From assembly GCA_049596815.1 (NCBI GenBank), contig JBMYLY010000021.1:1-23820 (forward strand): a stretch of 23,820 nucleotides of DNA, written 5' to 3'. Made by a program: the position numbers and the translations under genes. Source of the DNA: UBA724 sp049596815. GTDB lineage: Bacteria > Bacteroidota > Bacteroidia > Flavobacteriales > Flavobacteriaceae. This document shows, piece after piece, positions 1 through 7,036 of this stretch; the stretch's first letter is position 1, and each line of letters opens with the position of its first letter. Below the pieces are notes generated by a model that saw nothing but the letters and a program-made list of their open reading frames with translations, was not told where the DNA came from and did not search any database.

Positions 1-15
1 TATGTATAAAGGATC

Positions 16-633
16 TTAGAAGCTAACCCCAAATACCAAAAACATGATGTCTACATCAGGGTTGTAGACCAATTGACCAAATGCGGGAACTGATCCTAGA
101 TCTTTGCTATAGTCGATAGCAATGTTACAAAGAGCAAATTCTCCGTCCGTGCTGTAGGCATTGTCACCTGCACCGATGGCCACACCAAAGTCACCCAATC
201 CAAAGCTTGCTTCGAAGTACATGTCTTCTAGCTCTGTAAAGTAACCCCCTAAAAGAGTCACGGGCCCTACTTCGGCTGTAGCACTAATTTCAAGTCCATC
301 AAAATCAAATGCACCTGGGTAGCCGTCAGCACCTGGGAAGGTGTAGTTGGTGGCAGTGATGCCAAAACTTCCCAAAGAAACAGAGATGTAAGGATCAAGT
401 TCGCTCAATCCATCATCTGTGAGGGCGTAGCTCGCCCAAACCCCTACTTCAACGTTTTCACCGATGGAAGTAGAAATGTAAGGTTGGATGGCTGCTTCAC
501 CGAAATCTCCACCACGCCAAACGTATTTACTTACTAGATCAGCGCCGATGTCTTGTGCTTTGACATCATGGGTTGAAAGAATTGCGAAAGAAGCAATAAC
601 CAAGGATTTAAAAATGTTTTTTGTGTTTTTCAT
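16..633 (-). CDS. TorF-like putative outer-membrane porin
   Basis: 205 aa. The N-terminus (residues 1-26) is a Sec signal peptide ending in VKA/QD. The mature part is glycine- and aromatic-rich, with alternating short strands (SKYVWRGGDF, VEVGVWASYA, LDPYISVSLG), and the protein ends in Phe (FGVSF), the usual C-terminal residue of a BAM-inserted beta-barrel. The opening DLVSKYVWRG resembles the TorF/Gcw_chp family of small putative porins. It lies 33 bp downstream of amt on the same strand and probably shares its mRNA. A role in letting ammonium or another small nitrogen solute cross the outer membrane follows from that pairing only. The substrate is unknown. The family assignment is from recalled sequence pattern, so it is moderate. 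Confidence 0.7.
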   Translation of the reverse strand: MKNTKNIFKSLVIASFAILSTHDVKAQDIGADLVSKYVWRGGDFGEAAIQPYISTSIGENVEVGVWASYALTDDGLSELDPYISVSLGSFGITATNYTFPGADGYPGAFDFDGLEISATAEVGPVTLLGGYFTELEDMYFEASFGLGDFGVAIGAGDNAYSTDGEFALCNIAIDYSKDLGSVPAFGQLVYNPDVDIMFLVFGVSF

Positions 634-666
634 AAGAATTTAGATTATAATATTTGTGTTAAGTAT

Positions 667-1947
667 TTATTTTTTGTTGTCGGTCAACCAAGCTTCGAAT
701 CCACCGCCATCGAATCCACCGATACCGTGTTCAGAAACGTCAAGACCTTCCATTTCAATTTCTTCACTTACGCGCAAACCTATAGTAGCTTTGAGGATTC
801 CAAAACCTATAAGCGCAGCGATGGTTGCCCAAGCACCATAAGCCAATACACCTAAGGCTTGAATGCTCAACTGATGGGCGCCACCTCCGTTAAAGAGACC
901 GATACCTGCATCGCCGTCAACGCCCCAAAGGCCAATGACCAACGTACCCCAAGCACCTGCAACACCGTGAGCAGAGGCTGCACCAACTGCATCATCGATT
1001 TTGAGTACTTTGTCAATGAATTCAATTGAATATACAACGATAACACCTCCGATGAGACCGGCAAAGAACCCGCCTTCAAAAGTCATGTTGCCACAACCTG
1101 CTGTGATGGCTACCAAACCAGCAATGGCACCGTTAAGAGTCATCCCTAAATTGGGTTTTCCGTCTTTGATCCATGTGATTATCATAGCACCCATGGCGCC
1201 AGCAGCAGCTGAGATGTTTGTGATCATAACCACTGCAGAAGCGGCTGCGGAATCGTCTCCGCCCCAGGCGAGTTGAGATCCACCATTAAACCCAAACCAT
1301 CCTAACCAGAGAATGAATACACCCAGCGCTCCTAATAACAAGTTGTGTCCGGGGATAACATTTGATTTTCCGTTTACATATTTGCCTAGGCGAGGACCTA
1401 CCATCCAAGCTCCGACAAGGGCAGCCCAGCCACCAACAGAGTGTACAATAGAGGAACCTGCAAAGTCAATAAAGCCTAAATTGGCCAACCAACCGTCTCC
1501 GTTCCATTGCCATCCACCAGAAATAGGGTAAATAAGTGCAGTCAAAAAGACAGTAAATAGTACGTAGGTTGAATACTTAGTACGGCCTGCAACAGCTCCA
1601 GAAACAATGGTTGCAGCTGTGGCACAGAAAACAGTCTGGAAAAATACATCGTGCGCACCATCTCCTGGATTGAACCAAAGATTTCCAGTGGCTATCCAGC
1701 CATTAGTGTCTCCGTACATCAATCCGTAACCCAAAACCCAGAAGGAAAGGGTTCCCACACTGATGTCCAGGATGTTCTTCATAGCGATGTTCACCGCATT
1801 TTTAGAACGTGTAAATCCAGATTCTACGAGTGTAAAACCTGCTTGCATAAAAAATACAAGAATTCCCGACAGCAATATCCAAAGAATGGTAAAGTCATCG
1901 TTAACATCTACAACGCTTGATAAGTTGATAAATAATGTGTTTAGCAT
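667..1947 (-). CDS. amt: Ammonium transporter (Amt/AmtB family)
   Basis: 426 aa, about 11 membrane segments. It conducts ammonium/ammonia across the inner membrane. The signature Asp161 and first pore His169 are in DFAGSSIVHSVGG. The second pore His327 is in SAHGVAGAWG. GYGLMYGDTNGW and WFGFNGGS are also typical. No cleavable signal peptide is evident; the N-terminus enters the membrane at about residue 20. Length fits the family. No glnK/PII gene lies next to it, unlike many amt loci. The downstream partner is the small porin at 16-633. A TACTTTTG box at 1972-1979 (minus strand) sits 24 bp before the ATG, and an inverted repeat overlaps the place of the -33 element, suggesting regulated transcription, probably by nitrogen supply (inference). 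Confidence 0.96.
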   Translation of the reverse strand: MLNTLFINLSSVVDVNDDFTILWILLSGILVFFMQAGFTLVESGFTRSKNAVNIAMKNILDISVGTLSFWVLGYGLMYGDTNGWIATGNLWFNPGDGAHDVFFQTVFCATAATIVSGAVAGRTKYSTYVLFTVFLTALIYPISGGWQWNGDGWLANLGFIDFAGSSIVHSVGGWAALVGAWMVGPRLGKYVNGKSNVIPGHNLLLGALGVFILWLGWFGFNGGSQLAWGGDDSAAASAVVMITNISAAAGAMGAMIITWIKDGKPNLGMTLNGAIAGLVAITAGCGNMTFEGGFFAGLIGGVIVVYSIEFIDKVLKIDDAVGAASAHGVAGAWGTLVIGLWGVDGDAGIGLFNGGGAHQLSIQALGVLAYGAWATIAALIGFGILKATIGLRVSEEIEMEGLDVSEHGIGGFDGGGFEAWLTDNKK

Positions 1948-2159
1948 AGTTTTTGTTTTGAATTAATACGCCAAAAGTAATTTTATTTTATAAACCCCCT
2001 ATAAAATTATGGGTCATTGTATATATTTTTATTAAAATATAATTATAACCCTTAAAAAAATAGGGTATAAACAAAATAAACAATATAAAAATGTTAAATA
2101 ACCCTGATTTTAAAAGGACACATACCTAAATTTGACTTAATTTTTAGAAAAACAGGATT
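1948..2159. other. AT-rich intergenic region upstream of amt
   Basis: About 210 bp between the crcB stop and the amt start, both on the minus strand. No ORF was recognised. It is strikingly AT-rich, with short C/G-runs standing out (ACCCCC at 1994-1999, ACCCT at 2048-2052, AGGGT at 2062-2066, AACCCT near 2100). No convincing rho-independent terminator follows crcB. I saw no sigma-54 -24/-12 element (TGGC-N8-TTGC type). Confidence 0.6.
1972..2006 (-). promoter_or_regulatory. Putative amt promoter with inverted repeat
   Basis: On the minus strand a TACTTTTG box (1972-1979) matches the Bacteroidota -7 consensus TAnnTTTG and lies 24 bp before the amt ATG. Immediately upstream is a perfect 7-bp inverted repeat, TTTTATA/TATAAAA (1986-1992 and 2000-2006), separated by 7 bp containing a C5 run. 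It covers where a -33 element would sit, and no clear TTG is present there, so a protein may activate or repress at this place. The arms are AT-only in an AT-rich region, so chance is possible. Confidence 0.4.
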
Positions 2160-2531
2160 TTAGAGCAAGCGAGCGAAGTATATACCGGCCACCAATAGCA
2201 GTATACATATAATATATGTAATGATGTTGTAAGCCAGTAGGGGGCCGATGGCTGCATTTTTAAATAAGGTCACTTGTTCAAAAGCAAAAGAAGAAAAGGT
2301 GGTCAGTCCGCCACAAAAGCCAGTTGCCCAAAACAAACTTTGTTGCTGACTTAATGTGCCGTTCTTGACAAGTCCGCCCAACACAAGACCAATAAGTAAG
2401 GATCCCAATGCGTTGGCTGCTAAGGTAGCCCAAGGGATCTGGTAATGAGTTTGTCTTATCCATAGCCCCAGACCATAACGCATGGCACTTCCCAAGCCAC
2501 CTCCAACAAAAACCCAGAGAAAATCTTTCAT
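2160..2531 (-). CDS. crcB: Fluoride ion channel CrcB/Fluc
   Basis: 123 aa with four membrane segments, the normal size for this family. Dimers export fluoride through the inner membrane. Conserved motifs are GGGLGSAMRYG (residues 10-20), the polar Asn40 in the NALGSLLIG segment, and GFCGGLTTFSSF (71-82), which carries the phenylalanine box. An upstream in-frame ATG would add 22 residues, but they are not family-like and overlap the preceding gene, so the start at 2531 is chosen. That ATG overlaps the stop of the 62-aa membrane protein as ATGA, implying translational coupling. I found no fluoride riboswitch in the short leader. Confidence 0.93.
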   Translation of the reverse strand: MKDFLWVFVGGGLGSAMRYGLGLWIRQTHYQIPWATLAANALGSLLIGLVLGGLVKNGTLSQQQSLFWATGFCGGLTTFSSFAFEQVTLFKNAAIGPLLAYNIITYIICILLLVAGIYFARLL

Positions 2532-2716
2532 ATCGCAACCCCTCTTTTGAGCAGTACCAAAAGGCAGATAAAGACTAGAAAACCTATCAGTACCCAAAAG
2601 CTCCCTTTAAAATAGGTTGGGTTTTTTTTACGTTCTTTGCGGTAGCTCCACACCACAAACAGTGTAAATGCGATTACAAAACCAATGGCAAAAATGAGTT
2701 GTCCTTTGCTAAACAT
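2528..2716 (-). CDS. Small two-TM membrane protein upstream of crcB
   Basis: 62 aa. Two hydrophobic segments (about residues 6-23 and 41-58) flank a basic loop (SYRKERKKNPTYFKGSFW). It ends in ATGA shared with the crcB start, so the two are very probably translated together. I do not recognise a named family. Similar short proteins next to crcB occur in flavobacteria to my recollection, which supports a real gene. A helper or regulatory role for the fluoride channel is speculation. A TATTTTTG box on the minus strand (2735-2742) lies 18 bp before its ATG, inside the first codon of the divergent gene. Confidence 0.7.
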   Translation of the reverse strand: MFSKGQLIFAIGFVIAFTLFVVWSYRKERKKNPTYFKGSFWVLIGFLVFICLLVLLKRGVAI

Positions 2717-2729
2717 TGTGTTATTTTAG
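2699..2729 (+). promoter_or_regulatory. Putative promoter of the NTP pyrophosphohydrolase gene
   Basis: TTG at 2699-2701, a 20-bp spacer, then TATTTTAG at 2722-2729, 12 nt before the ATG at 2742. It fits the Bacteroidota promoter form with A instead of T at the seventh position. The element lies within the start of the divergent 62-aa gene, so the two divergent promoters overlap in about 25 bp of intergenic DNA. Confidence 0.45.
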
Positions 2730-2741
2730 GAAAACAAAAAT

Positions 2742-3137
2742 ATGAAGAATAAAATAGCTGCCGTAGAAGCTTTTCACAAAGCTTTTGGATTGGATGTCAA
2801 TTACCAACCCGCCACAGACCTTCCCACCTCCATTTTAGACCTTCGTTTTTCGCTCATGGGCGAAGAAAATCGCGAGTACTTGGAGGCTGCCAAAAACAAT
2901 GATATGGTTGAAGTAGCAGATGCATTGGGTGATATGCTTTATATATTGTGTGGCACCATCATCACACATGGTATGCAAGATATAATCGATGAGGTTTTTG
3001 AGGAAATTCAGCGCAGCAACATGAGCAAGCTCGGTGCCGATGGAAAGCCTATCTATCGCGAGGATGGCAAAGTCCTAAAAGGACCCAATTATTTTACACC
3101 CGATTTAAAAAGTATCTTAGAGAAACATCAGCCCTAA
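2742..3137 (+). CDS. MazG/PRA-PH-like nucleoside triphosphate pyrophosphohydrolase
   Basis: 131 aa, all-alpha fold predicted. The metal-binding pattern of the MazG/HisE/dUTPase superfamily is visible: EENREYLEA (about residues 41-49) and, one helix on, EVADALGDMLYI (57-68), giving the ExxE...ExxD arrangement. Such enzymes hydrolyse an NTP or dNTP to the monophosphate and pyrophosphate, either as house-cleaning or in a pathway. The C-terminal part (GKPIYREDGKVLKGPNYFTP) resembles phage and bacterial PRA-PH-domain proteins. It is not HisE, since no his genes surround it. The substrate cannot be told from sequence. The 3' end overlaps the ilvE stop by 4 bp, convergently. Confidence 0.83.
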   Translation: MKNKIAAVEAFHKAFGLDVNYQPATDLPTSILDLRFSLMGEENREYLEAAKNNDMVEVADALGDMLYILCGTIITHGMQDIIDEVFEEIQRSNMSKLGADGKPIYREDGKVLKGPNYFTPDLKSILEKHQP

Positions 3138-4186
3138 ACCCGGACACGCCAATCATGGAGGTCGGGAGCCTCATCGTATTGGATATCGATAAGTTTTGAC
3201 TTGAGGGTATCTGCCAATCCGTTTTCAACGGGCGTGAGCTTAAATTCTTCATTCTTGTAACCAAATCCGTGGATGGGCTGAATGACTACTGCCGTGCCAC
3301 TACCAAAAATTTCTTTCAAAGCGCCGTTTTTTTGAGATTCCAAAAGCTCGGACACACGCAGGGGTCTTATTTCCATTTCGATACCCATGTCTTTGGCCAA
3401 TTGAATGATGCTTTTTCGAGTAACCCCATCCAAGATACTATCGGAAGTGGGCGCGGTAATCAATTTGTCACCAATTCGGAAAAACAAATTCATGGTACCC
3501 GCTTCCTCAACATATTCATGTGTAGCCGCATCGGTCCAAATCACCTGTTGGTATCCTTCTTTGATGGCCAGTTGGGTAGGATAGAATTGTCCTCCGTAGT
3601 TGCCGGCTGCCTTGGCATAGCCCGTTCCACCTTGGGGTGCCCTGCTGTAATGATCGGCAATTTTTACACGAACTTCTCCTCCCGAATAATAACTGGCAAC
3701 GGGAGCACAGATAATCATAAACCTGTATTTGTTGGACGGTGAAGCTTGCACACCCGCTTGACTGGCAAACACAAAAGGGCGTATGTATAAAGAATTGCCT
3801 CGACCCGGCTGAATCCAATCACGATCCATGTCAACCAATTTCAACAAACCCTCATGAAACAAATGCTCAGGAAACTCAGGAATGGCCAATCGCTCAGCCG
3901 ATTTGTTCATGCGTTGAATGTTTTGGTCTGGACGGAAAAGCCATACATATCCAGAATTGTCTTTGTAAGCCTTCATGCCCTCAAACACCGCCTGCCCATA
4001 GTGCAGCACACTGGCAGAGGGCGCCATTGGAAAAGGGCCATAGGGAACTATTTCTGGACTGCCCCAAGCGCCATTTTCGTAGTCGCAGACAAACATATGG
4101 TCTGTAAAGACAGTCCCAAATGAGAGGTTATCGAAGTCGACTTCGTGTAGGCGCGATTGTTGGGTGGGGACGATGGTCATGGGCAT
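3134..4186 (-). CDS. ilvE: Branched-chain amino acid aminotransferase
   Basis: 350 aa (348 if the second ATG at 4180 is used). A cytosolic PLP enzyme of fold type IV that makes Leu, Ile and Val from their 2-oxo acids, and also starts their breakdown. The PLP lysine is Lys192 in GYAKAAGNYGG. VEEAGTMNLFF (226-236) holds the PLP-contacting Glu. GILDGVTRKS-type SILDGVTRKS and FGSGTAVVIQP bind the phosphate and substrate. The length fits the class II, eukaryote-like BCAT common in Bacteroidota. A TAATTTTG box (4198-4205, minus strand) lies 12-18 bp before the two candidate ATGs. It is divergent from the epimerase gene, with 73 bp between, and stands alone rather than in an ilv operon. Confidence 0.96.
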   Translation of the reverse strand: MPMTIVPTQQSRLHEVDFDNLSFGTVFTDHMFVCDYENGAWGSPEIVPYGPFPMAPSASVLHYGQAVFEGMKAYKDNSGYVWLFRPDQNIQRMNKSAERLAIPEFPEHLFHEGLLKLVDMDRDWIQPGRGNSLYIRPFVFASQAGVQASPSNKYRFMIICAPVASYYSGGEVRVKIADHYSRAPQGGTGYAKAAGNYGGQFYPTQLAIKEGYQQVIWTDAATHEYVEEAGTMNLFFRIGDKLITAPTSDSILDGVTRKSIIQLAKDMGIEMEIRPLRVSELLESQKNGALKEIFGSGTAVVIQPIHGFGYKNEEFKLTPVENGLADTLKSKLIDIQYDEAPDLHDWRVRV

Positions 4187-4220
4187 TCTATTTTACACAA
4201 AATTACTAAAATGTTGTACA

Positions 4221-4247
4221 TTGTACTCCTTCTTGGGTGTACTTTTA
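4221..4247 (+). promoter_or_regulatory. Putative promoter of the TIGR01777 gene
   Basis: TTG at 4221-4223 and TACTTTTA at 4240-4247 with a 16-bp spacer; a second TTG at 4214-4216 gives 23 bp. The -7 box differs from TAnnTTTG at the last base. It ends 12 nt before the chosen ATG at 4260. The same short region has a direct repeat TTGTACA/TTGTACT (4214-4227) between the divergent genes. Confidence 0.35.
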
Positions 4248-4259
4248 CAAAAAAAATAC

Positions 4260-5159
4260 ATGAAATTTCTAATCACTGGCGCAACCGGACTTGTTGGGAC
4301 CGCGTTGACAGAGTTTTTACTCCGATCAGGGCACTCGATACACATACTCTCCACAAGAAAAAATCACAGCCCCAACCATGAAAACGTACGTTCGTTTTAT
4401 TGGAATCCCATAGAATCGTATGTAGATGCAAAAGCGTTTGAGGGCATTGAAGTGGTGATACATTTGGCAGGAGCCTCCATCAGCCAACGTTGGACCCCCA
4501 AAGCCAAACGCGAAATTTTGGACAGTCGGGTCTTGTCTACCCGTTTGTTATATGAATCCATAAAGAATTTGAAATCCATAAAACACTTTGTTTCTGCCTC
4601 TGCTATTGGTTTATACCCAAGCCATCTTTCTAAAACCTACATTGAGGAAGAATCCCAAAAAGCGCAATCATTTACTGGAGAAGTTGTACAAAAATGGGAG
4701 GCTGAGGCAGCTTCCTTTCGTTCGCTTCCTATCAAAGTTTCCATAGTTAGGATCGGATTGGTGATGTCTAGCAAAGGAGGCGCCTTGATTCCTTTGGCCA
4801 TGCCTACACGTTGGGGAATGGGTGCTTGGTTTGGAAATGGGCAACAATGGCAGTCTTGGATACATATCCATGACCTAGTTCGTGCGATTGATTTCGTGGT
4901 TCAAAACAAAATCGAAGGCGTTTTCAATGCTACAGCTCCCGAACCTGTCTTACAACGCACCTTGGTCAAGGCCATTGCCAAAAAATTGGGTGCCCCTCAG
5001 TGGTTGCCCGGCATTCCTAAGTTACCCATTCGTCTGGCTATGGGCTCTATGAGCGAGGTGTTGTTTGAAAGTCTTCGTGTGGCACCCGCTGCACTTACAT
5101 ACCACGGTTTTGGTTTTTCCTATCCAGACATAGAGGGTTGTTTGGACAACCTACTTTAA
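4260..5159 (+). CDS. TIGR01777-family NAD(P)-dependent epimerase-like protein
   Basis: 299 aa. An extended short-chain dehydrogenase/reductase fold. The Rossmann motif GATGLVG is at residues 7-13, followed by VVIHLAGASI (the NAD-binding strand 4 region) and SASAIGLYP near the catalytic Ser/Tyr position. SWIHIHDLVRAI and FNATAPEPV are typical of the YfcH/SulA-like TIGR01777 family, which ends in a small DUF1731 domain (here from about residue 250: PKLPIRLAMGSMSEVLFES). The substrate is unknown; plant and cyanobacterial homologues are linked to cell division, but that should not be transferred. The reading frame extends 32 codons upstream, but MKFLITGATG is the family start, and the extension overlaps ilvE. 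Likely monocistronic. Confidence 0.9.
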   Translation: MKFLITGATGLVGTALTEFLLRSGHSIHILSTRKNHSPNHENVRSFYWNPIESYVDAKAFEGIEVVIHLAGASISQRWTPKAKREILDSRVLSTRLLYESIKNLKSIKHFVSASAIGLYPSHLSKTYIEEESQKAQSFTGEVVQKWEAEAASFRSLPIKVSIVRIGLVMSSKGGALIPLAMPTRWGMGAWFGNGQQWQSWIHIHDLVRAIDFVVQNKIEGVFNATAPEPVLQRTLVKAIAKKLGAPQWLPGIPKLPIRLAMGSMSEVLFESLRVAPAALTYHGFGFSYPDIEGCLDNLL

Positions 5160-5174
5160 ATTTTTCTTTTTGAG

Positions 5175-5213
5175 TGTCAAATTGACAGATTTCAGCTTTT
5201 GGCGTTACTTTTG
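5175..5213 (+). promoter_or_regulatory. grpE-dnaJ promoter with palindromic operator
   Basis: TTG at 5182-5184, 21 bp, then a perfect TACTTTTG at 5206-5213. The -33 TTG lies inside a 13-bp perfect palindrome, TGTCAAATTGACA (5175-5187: 6-bp arms around one A). A protein bound there would cover the promoter, so this is a candidate heat-shock operator. I see no CIRCE element (TTAGCACTC-N9-GAGTGCTAA). Confidence 0.6.
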
Positions 5214-5238
5214 CCATGTTTTTTAAAAATGTAATGCC

Positions 5239-5754
5239 ATGGCAAAAACAGATGCAAAAAAAGCGTCGCCCAAAAAAGCAGCTTCCAAAACAAAGGTTTT
5301 AGAAGAAAAAATTGAAGCGCTTCAAGCGAATATAGATGAAGAAAAAGACCGTTTTGTTCGTTTGTTTGCCGAGTTTGAAAACTACAAAAAACGCACTTCC
5401 AAAGAACGTATTGAGCTGTTCAAGACCGCTTCACAAGAGCTGATGACTGCACTGTTGCCTGTCATGGATGATTTTGAGCGGGCCTTGGCCGAATTGAATA
5501 AATCTGGTGAAAGTGACCAAAGCAAAGGGGTAGCGTTGATATACAACAAATTGGCCGACACCTTGCAATCTCAAGGTCTTTCTAAAATTGAACTTGAAAA
5601 AGGAGCGGTTTTCGATGCCGAATTACATGAGGCCATTACACAGATTCCTGCTCCCGACGAATCTTTAAAAGGAAAGATTGTTGATGTGGTAGGCACAGGC
5701 TACACATTGGGTGAAAAAATCATTCGTTACCCCAAAGTAGTGGTGGGGAACTAA
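5239..5754 (+). CDS. grpE: Nucleotide exchange factor GrpE
   Basis: 171 aa. It releases ADP from DnaK in the Hsp70 cycle, in the cytosol. A lysine/alanine-rich tail (residues 1-20) leads to a long coiled coil (about 20-60), containing the family pattern FAEFENYKKRTSKER. A four-helix part and the C-terminal beta domain follow, ending in VVGTGYTLGEKIIRYPKVVVG, close to the family signature (GYxLxDRVIRPAxVxV) with GEKIIRYPKV. The start at 5239 is the only ATG that leaves a normal N-terminus. It is 27 bp before dnaJ on the same strand, and the pair forms an operon without dnaK, which must be elsewhere. Confidence 0.96.
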   Translation: MAKTDAKKASPKKAASKTKVLEEKIEALQANIDEEKDRFVRLFAEFENYKKRTSKERIELFKTASQELMTALLPVMDDFERALAELNKSGESDQSKGVALIYNKLADTLQSQGLSKIELEKGAVFDAELHEAITQIPAPDESLKGKIVDVVGTGYTLGEKIIRYPKVVVGN

Positions 5755-5781
5755 AACCAACTGTTTATAAACAACAGCCAC

Positions 5782-6888
5782 ATGAAAGAAGATTACTACG
5801 ACATACTCGGCGTTGGCAAGTCGGCTTCTGCTTCGGAAATTAAAAAGGCCTACAGAAAAAAAGCCATTCAGTACCATCCTGACAAAAACCCGGGTGACGA
5901 AAATGCTGAGAAACAATTTAAAAAAGCTGCTGAAGCATATGAGGTTTTAAGCGATGACCAAAAACGCGCCCAGTACGATCGCTTTGGTCATGCAGCCTTC
6001 GATGGCAGCCAAGGCTTTGGCGGAGGTGGTATGAATATGGATGACATCTTCAGCCAGTTTGGTGACATATTTGGCAGTGCTTTCGGCGGTGGTTTTGGTG
6101 GATTTGGCGGAGGCAGCCGACGTGTGAAAGGGGCCAACCTGAGGGTTCGTGTACGCCTCACGCTGGAGGAAATGGTTTTGGGTGTTGAGAAAAAGATCAA
6201 AATCAAAAGAAAAGTGCAAGCACCTGGCGTGCGTTTCACCACCTGTACGACTTGCGGTGGAAGCGGACAAACCATGCGTGTGACCAATACCATTTTAGGT
6301 CGTATGCAGACTGCCACTACTTGCCCAACTTGTCAGGGTTCGGGTCAGGTTTTGGCCAATCGTCCCTCTGGTGCCGATGCCCAAGGCTTGATCGCTCAAG
6401 AGGAAACAGTATCAGTCAAAATACCTGCCGGCGTAGAGGACGGTATGCAGCTAAAACTCAATGGAAAAGGAAACGAAGCCCCTGGCAATGGCCTTAGTGG
6501 TGATATGATTGTACTTATAGAAGTGCAAGATCATCCCACTCTCAAAAGAGAAGGTGACAACCTGCACATGGATTTATATATAAGTATGCCAGAAGCGGTT
6601 TTGGGGTCATCCAAAGAAATTGACGCTGTGGGTGGTTCTGTTCGCATCCGATTGGAAGCGGGCATCCAATCCGGAAAAATACTCCGTCTTAAAGGCAAAG
6701 GCATTCCGCGTTTGAATGGTTATGGCTCCGGAGACTTGTTGGTGCATGTCAATGTATGGACACCTCAAACCCTATCGAAAGAACAAAAGCAGTTTTTTGA
6801 GACCGCCAAAGAGAATGACAACTTTATCCCTGACCCGAAAAAGACCGATAAATCTTTCTTTGATAAGGTAAAAGACATGTTTTCTTAA
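5782..6888 (+). CDS. dnaJ: Chaperone protein DnaJ with a two-repeat zinc domain
   Basis: 368 aa Hsp40 that delivers substrates to DnaK and stimulates its ATPase. J domain at residues 1-70 with HPD at 32-34; Gly/Phe-rich linker about 74-112; then the substrate-binding domains. The zinc region has only two CxxCxGxG repeats, CTTCGGSG (155-162) and CPTCQGSG (181-188), joined by NTILGRMQTA, instead of four as in E. coli. One Zn site at most can form. As far as I recall this is normal for flavobacterial DnaJ, so it is not a truncation. The C-terminus FFDKVKDMFS is also typical. Downstream a 152-bp gap holds a terminator at 6980-7017. Confidence 0.96.
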   Translation: MKEDYYDILGVGKSASASEIKKAYRKKAIQYHPDKNPGDENAEKQFKKAAEAYEVLSDDQKRAQYDRFGHAAFDGSQGFGGGGMNMDDIFSQFGDIFGSAFGGGFGGFGGGSRRVKGANLRVRVRLTLEEMVLGVEKKIKIKRKVQAPGVRFTTCTTCGGSGQTMRVTNTILGRMQTATTCPTCQGSGQVLANRPSGADAQGLIAQEETVSVKIPAGVEDGMQLKLNGKGNEAPGNGLSGDMIVLIEVQDHPTLKREGDNLHMDLYISMPEAVLGSSKEIDAVGGSVRIRLEAGIQSGKILRLKGKGIPRLNGYGSGDLLVHVNVWTPQTLSKEQKQFFETAKENDNFIPDPKKTDKSFFDKVKDMFS

Positions 6889-6894
6889 AAAAAA

Positions 6895-6927
6895 TTGTGT
6901 CATAACTAGAAAATTATTTTATATTTG
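6895..6927 (+). promoter_or_regulatory. Putative promoter between dnaJ and mscS
   Basis: TTG at 6895-6897, 22 bp, then a perfect TATATTTG at 6920-6927. Transcription would start near 6933-6936. The element is 45 bp after the dnaJ stop and lies before, not after, the terminator at 6980-7017. So it would drive either a short RNA or an mscS leader that must read through that terminator. Confidence 0.45.
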
Positions 6928-6934
6928 ACCAACG

Positions 6935-7017
6935 ATAGATTTTTCTATAGTTAATTTTTCTTTTTCATAGCAATTTTTTCCCATCCTTAATTTCGATTAA
7001 GGGTGGGTTTTATTTTT
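6935..7017 (+). ncRNA. Candidate small RNA or attenuated leader
   Basis: The span from the predicted start of the promoter at 6895-6927 to the end of the terminator at 6980-7017 is about 80 nt. It begins with a weak hairpin (ATAGA, TTTT, TCTAT at 6935-6948), continues with a U-rich single-stranded stretch, and ends in the strong terminator hairpin. No ORF is present. I recognise no Rfam family. It could equally be the 3' UTR of dnaJ, with the promoter match due to chance. Confidence 0.3.
6980..7017 (+). terminator. Rho-independent terminator after dnaJ
   Basis: An 11-bp stem, CCCATCCTTAA (6980-6990) with TTAAGGGTGGG (6997-7007), with one G-U pair and a 6-nt loop, followed by TTTTATTTTT (7008-7017). 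It ends grpE-dnaJ transcription. It finishes only about 11 bp before the mscS -7-like box. Confidence 0.88.
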
Positions 7018-7028
7018 AAGGCATTTCG

Positions 7029-7036
7029 TACTTTAG
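7029..7036 (+). promoter_or_regulatory. Putative mscS -7 box close to the start codon
   Basis: TACTTTAG fits TAnnTTTG with one change and ends 4 nt before the GTG at 7041, so the mRNA would begin at about the start codon (leaderless). No good TTG stands 16-23 bp upstream, where the terminator T-run lies, so this promoter is uncertain. Confidence 0.35.

Noticed and set aside
2127..2134. Plus-strand TAAATTTG promoter box
   Set aside because: No plus-strand gene follows; it lies just before the 3' end of crcB and is expected by chance in AT-rich DNA.
2532..2597. 22-residue extension of CrcB
   Set aside because: It overlaps the 62-aa gene and lengthens the protein beyond the family; the ATGA junction supports the start at 2531.
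2532..2741. Fluoride riboswitch for crcB
   Set aside because: The gene before crcB fills this region, the leader is only about 20 nt, and no crcB-motif pseudoknot is visible.
4164..4259. Upstream extension of the TIGR01777 protein
   Set aside because: The extra 32 residues precede the Rossmann strand, overlap ilvE and include the promoter-like region.
6935..6948. Second dnaJ terminator
   Set aside because: The stem is only five A/T-rich pairs; too weak beside the strong hairpin at 6980-7007.
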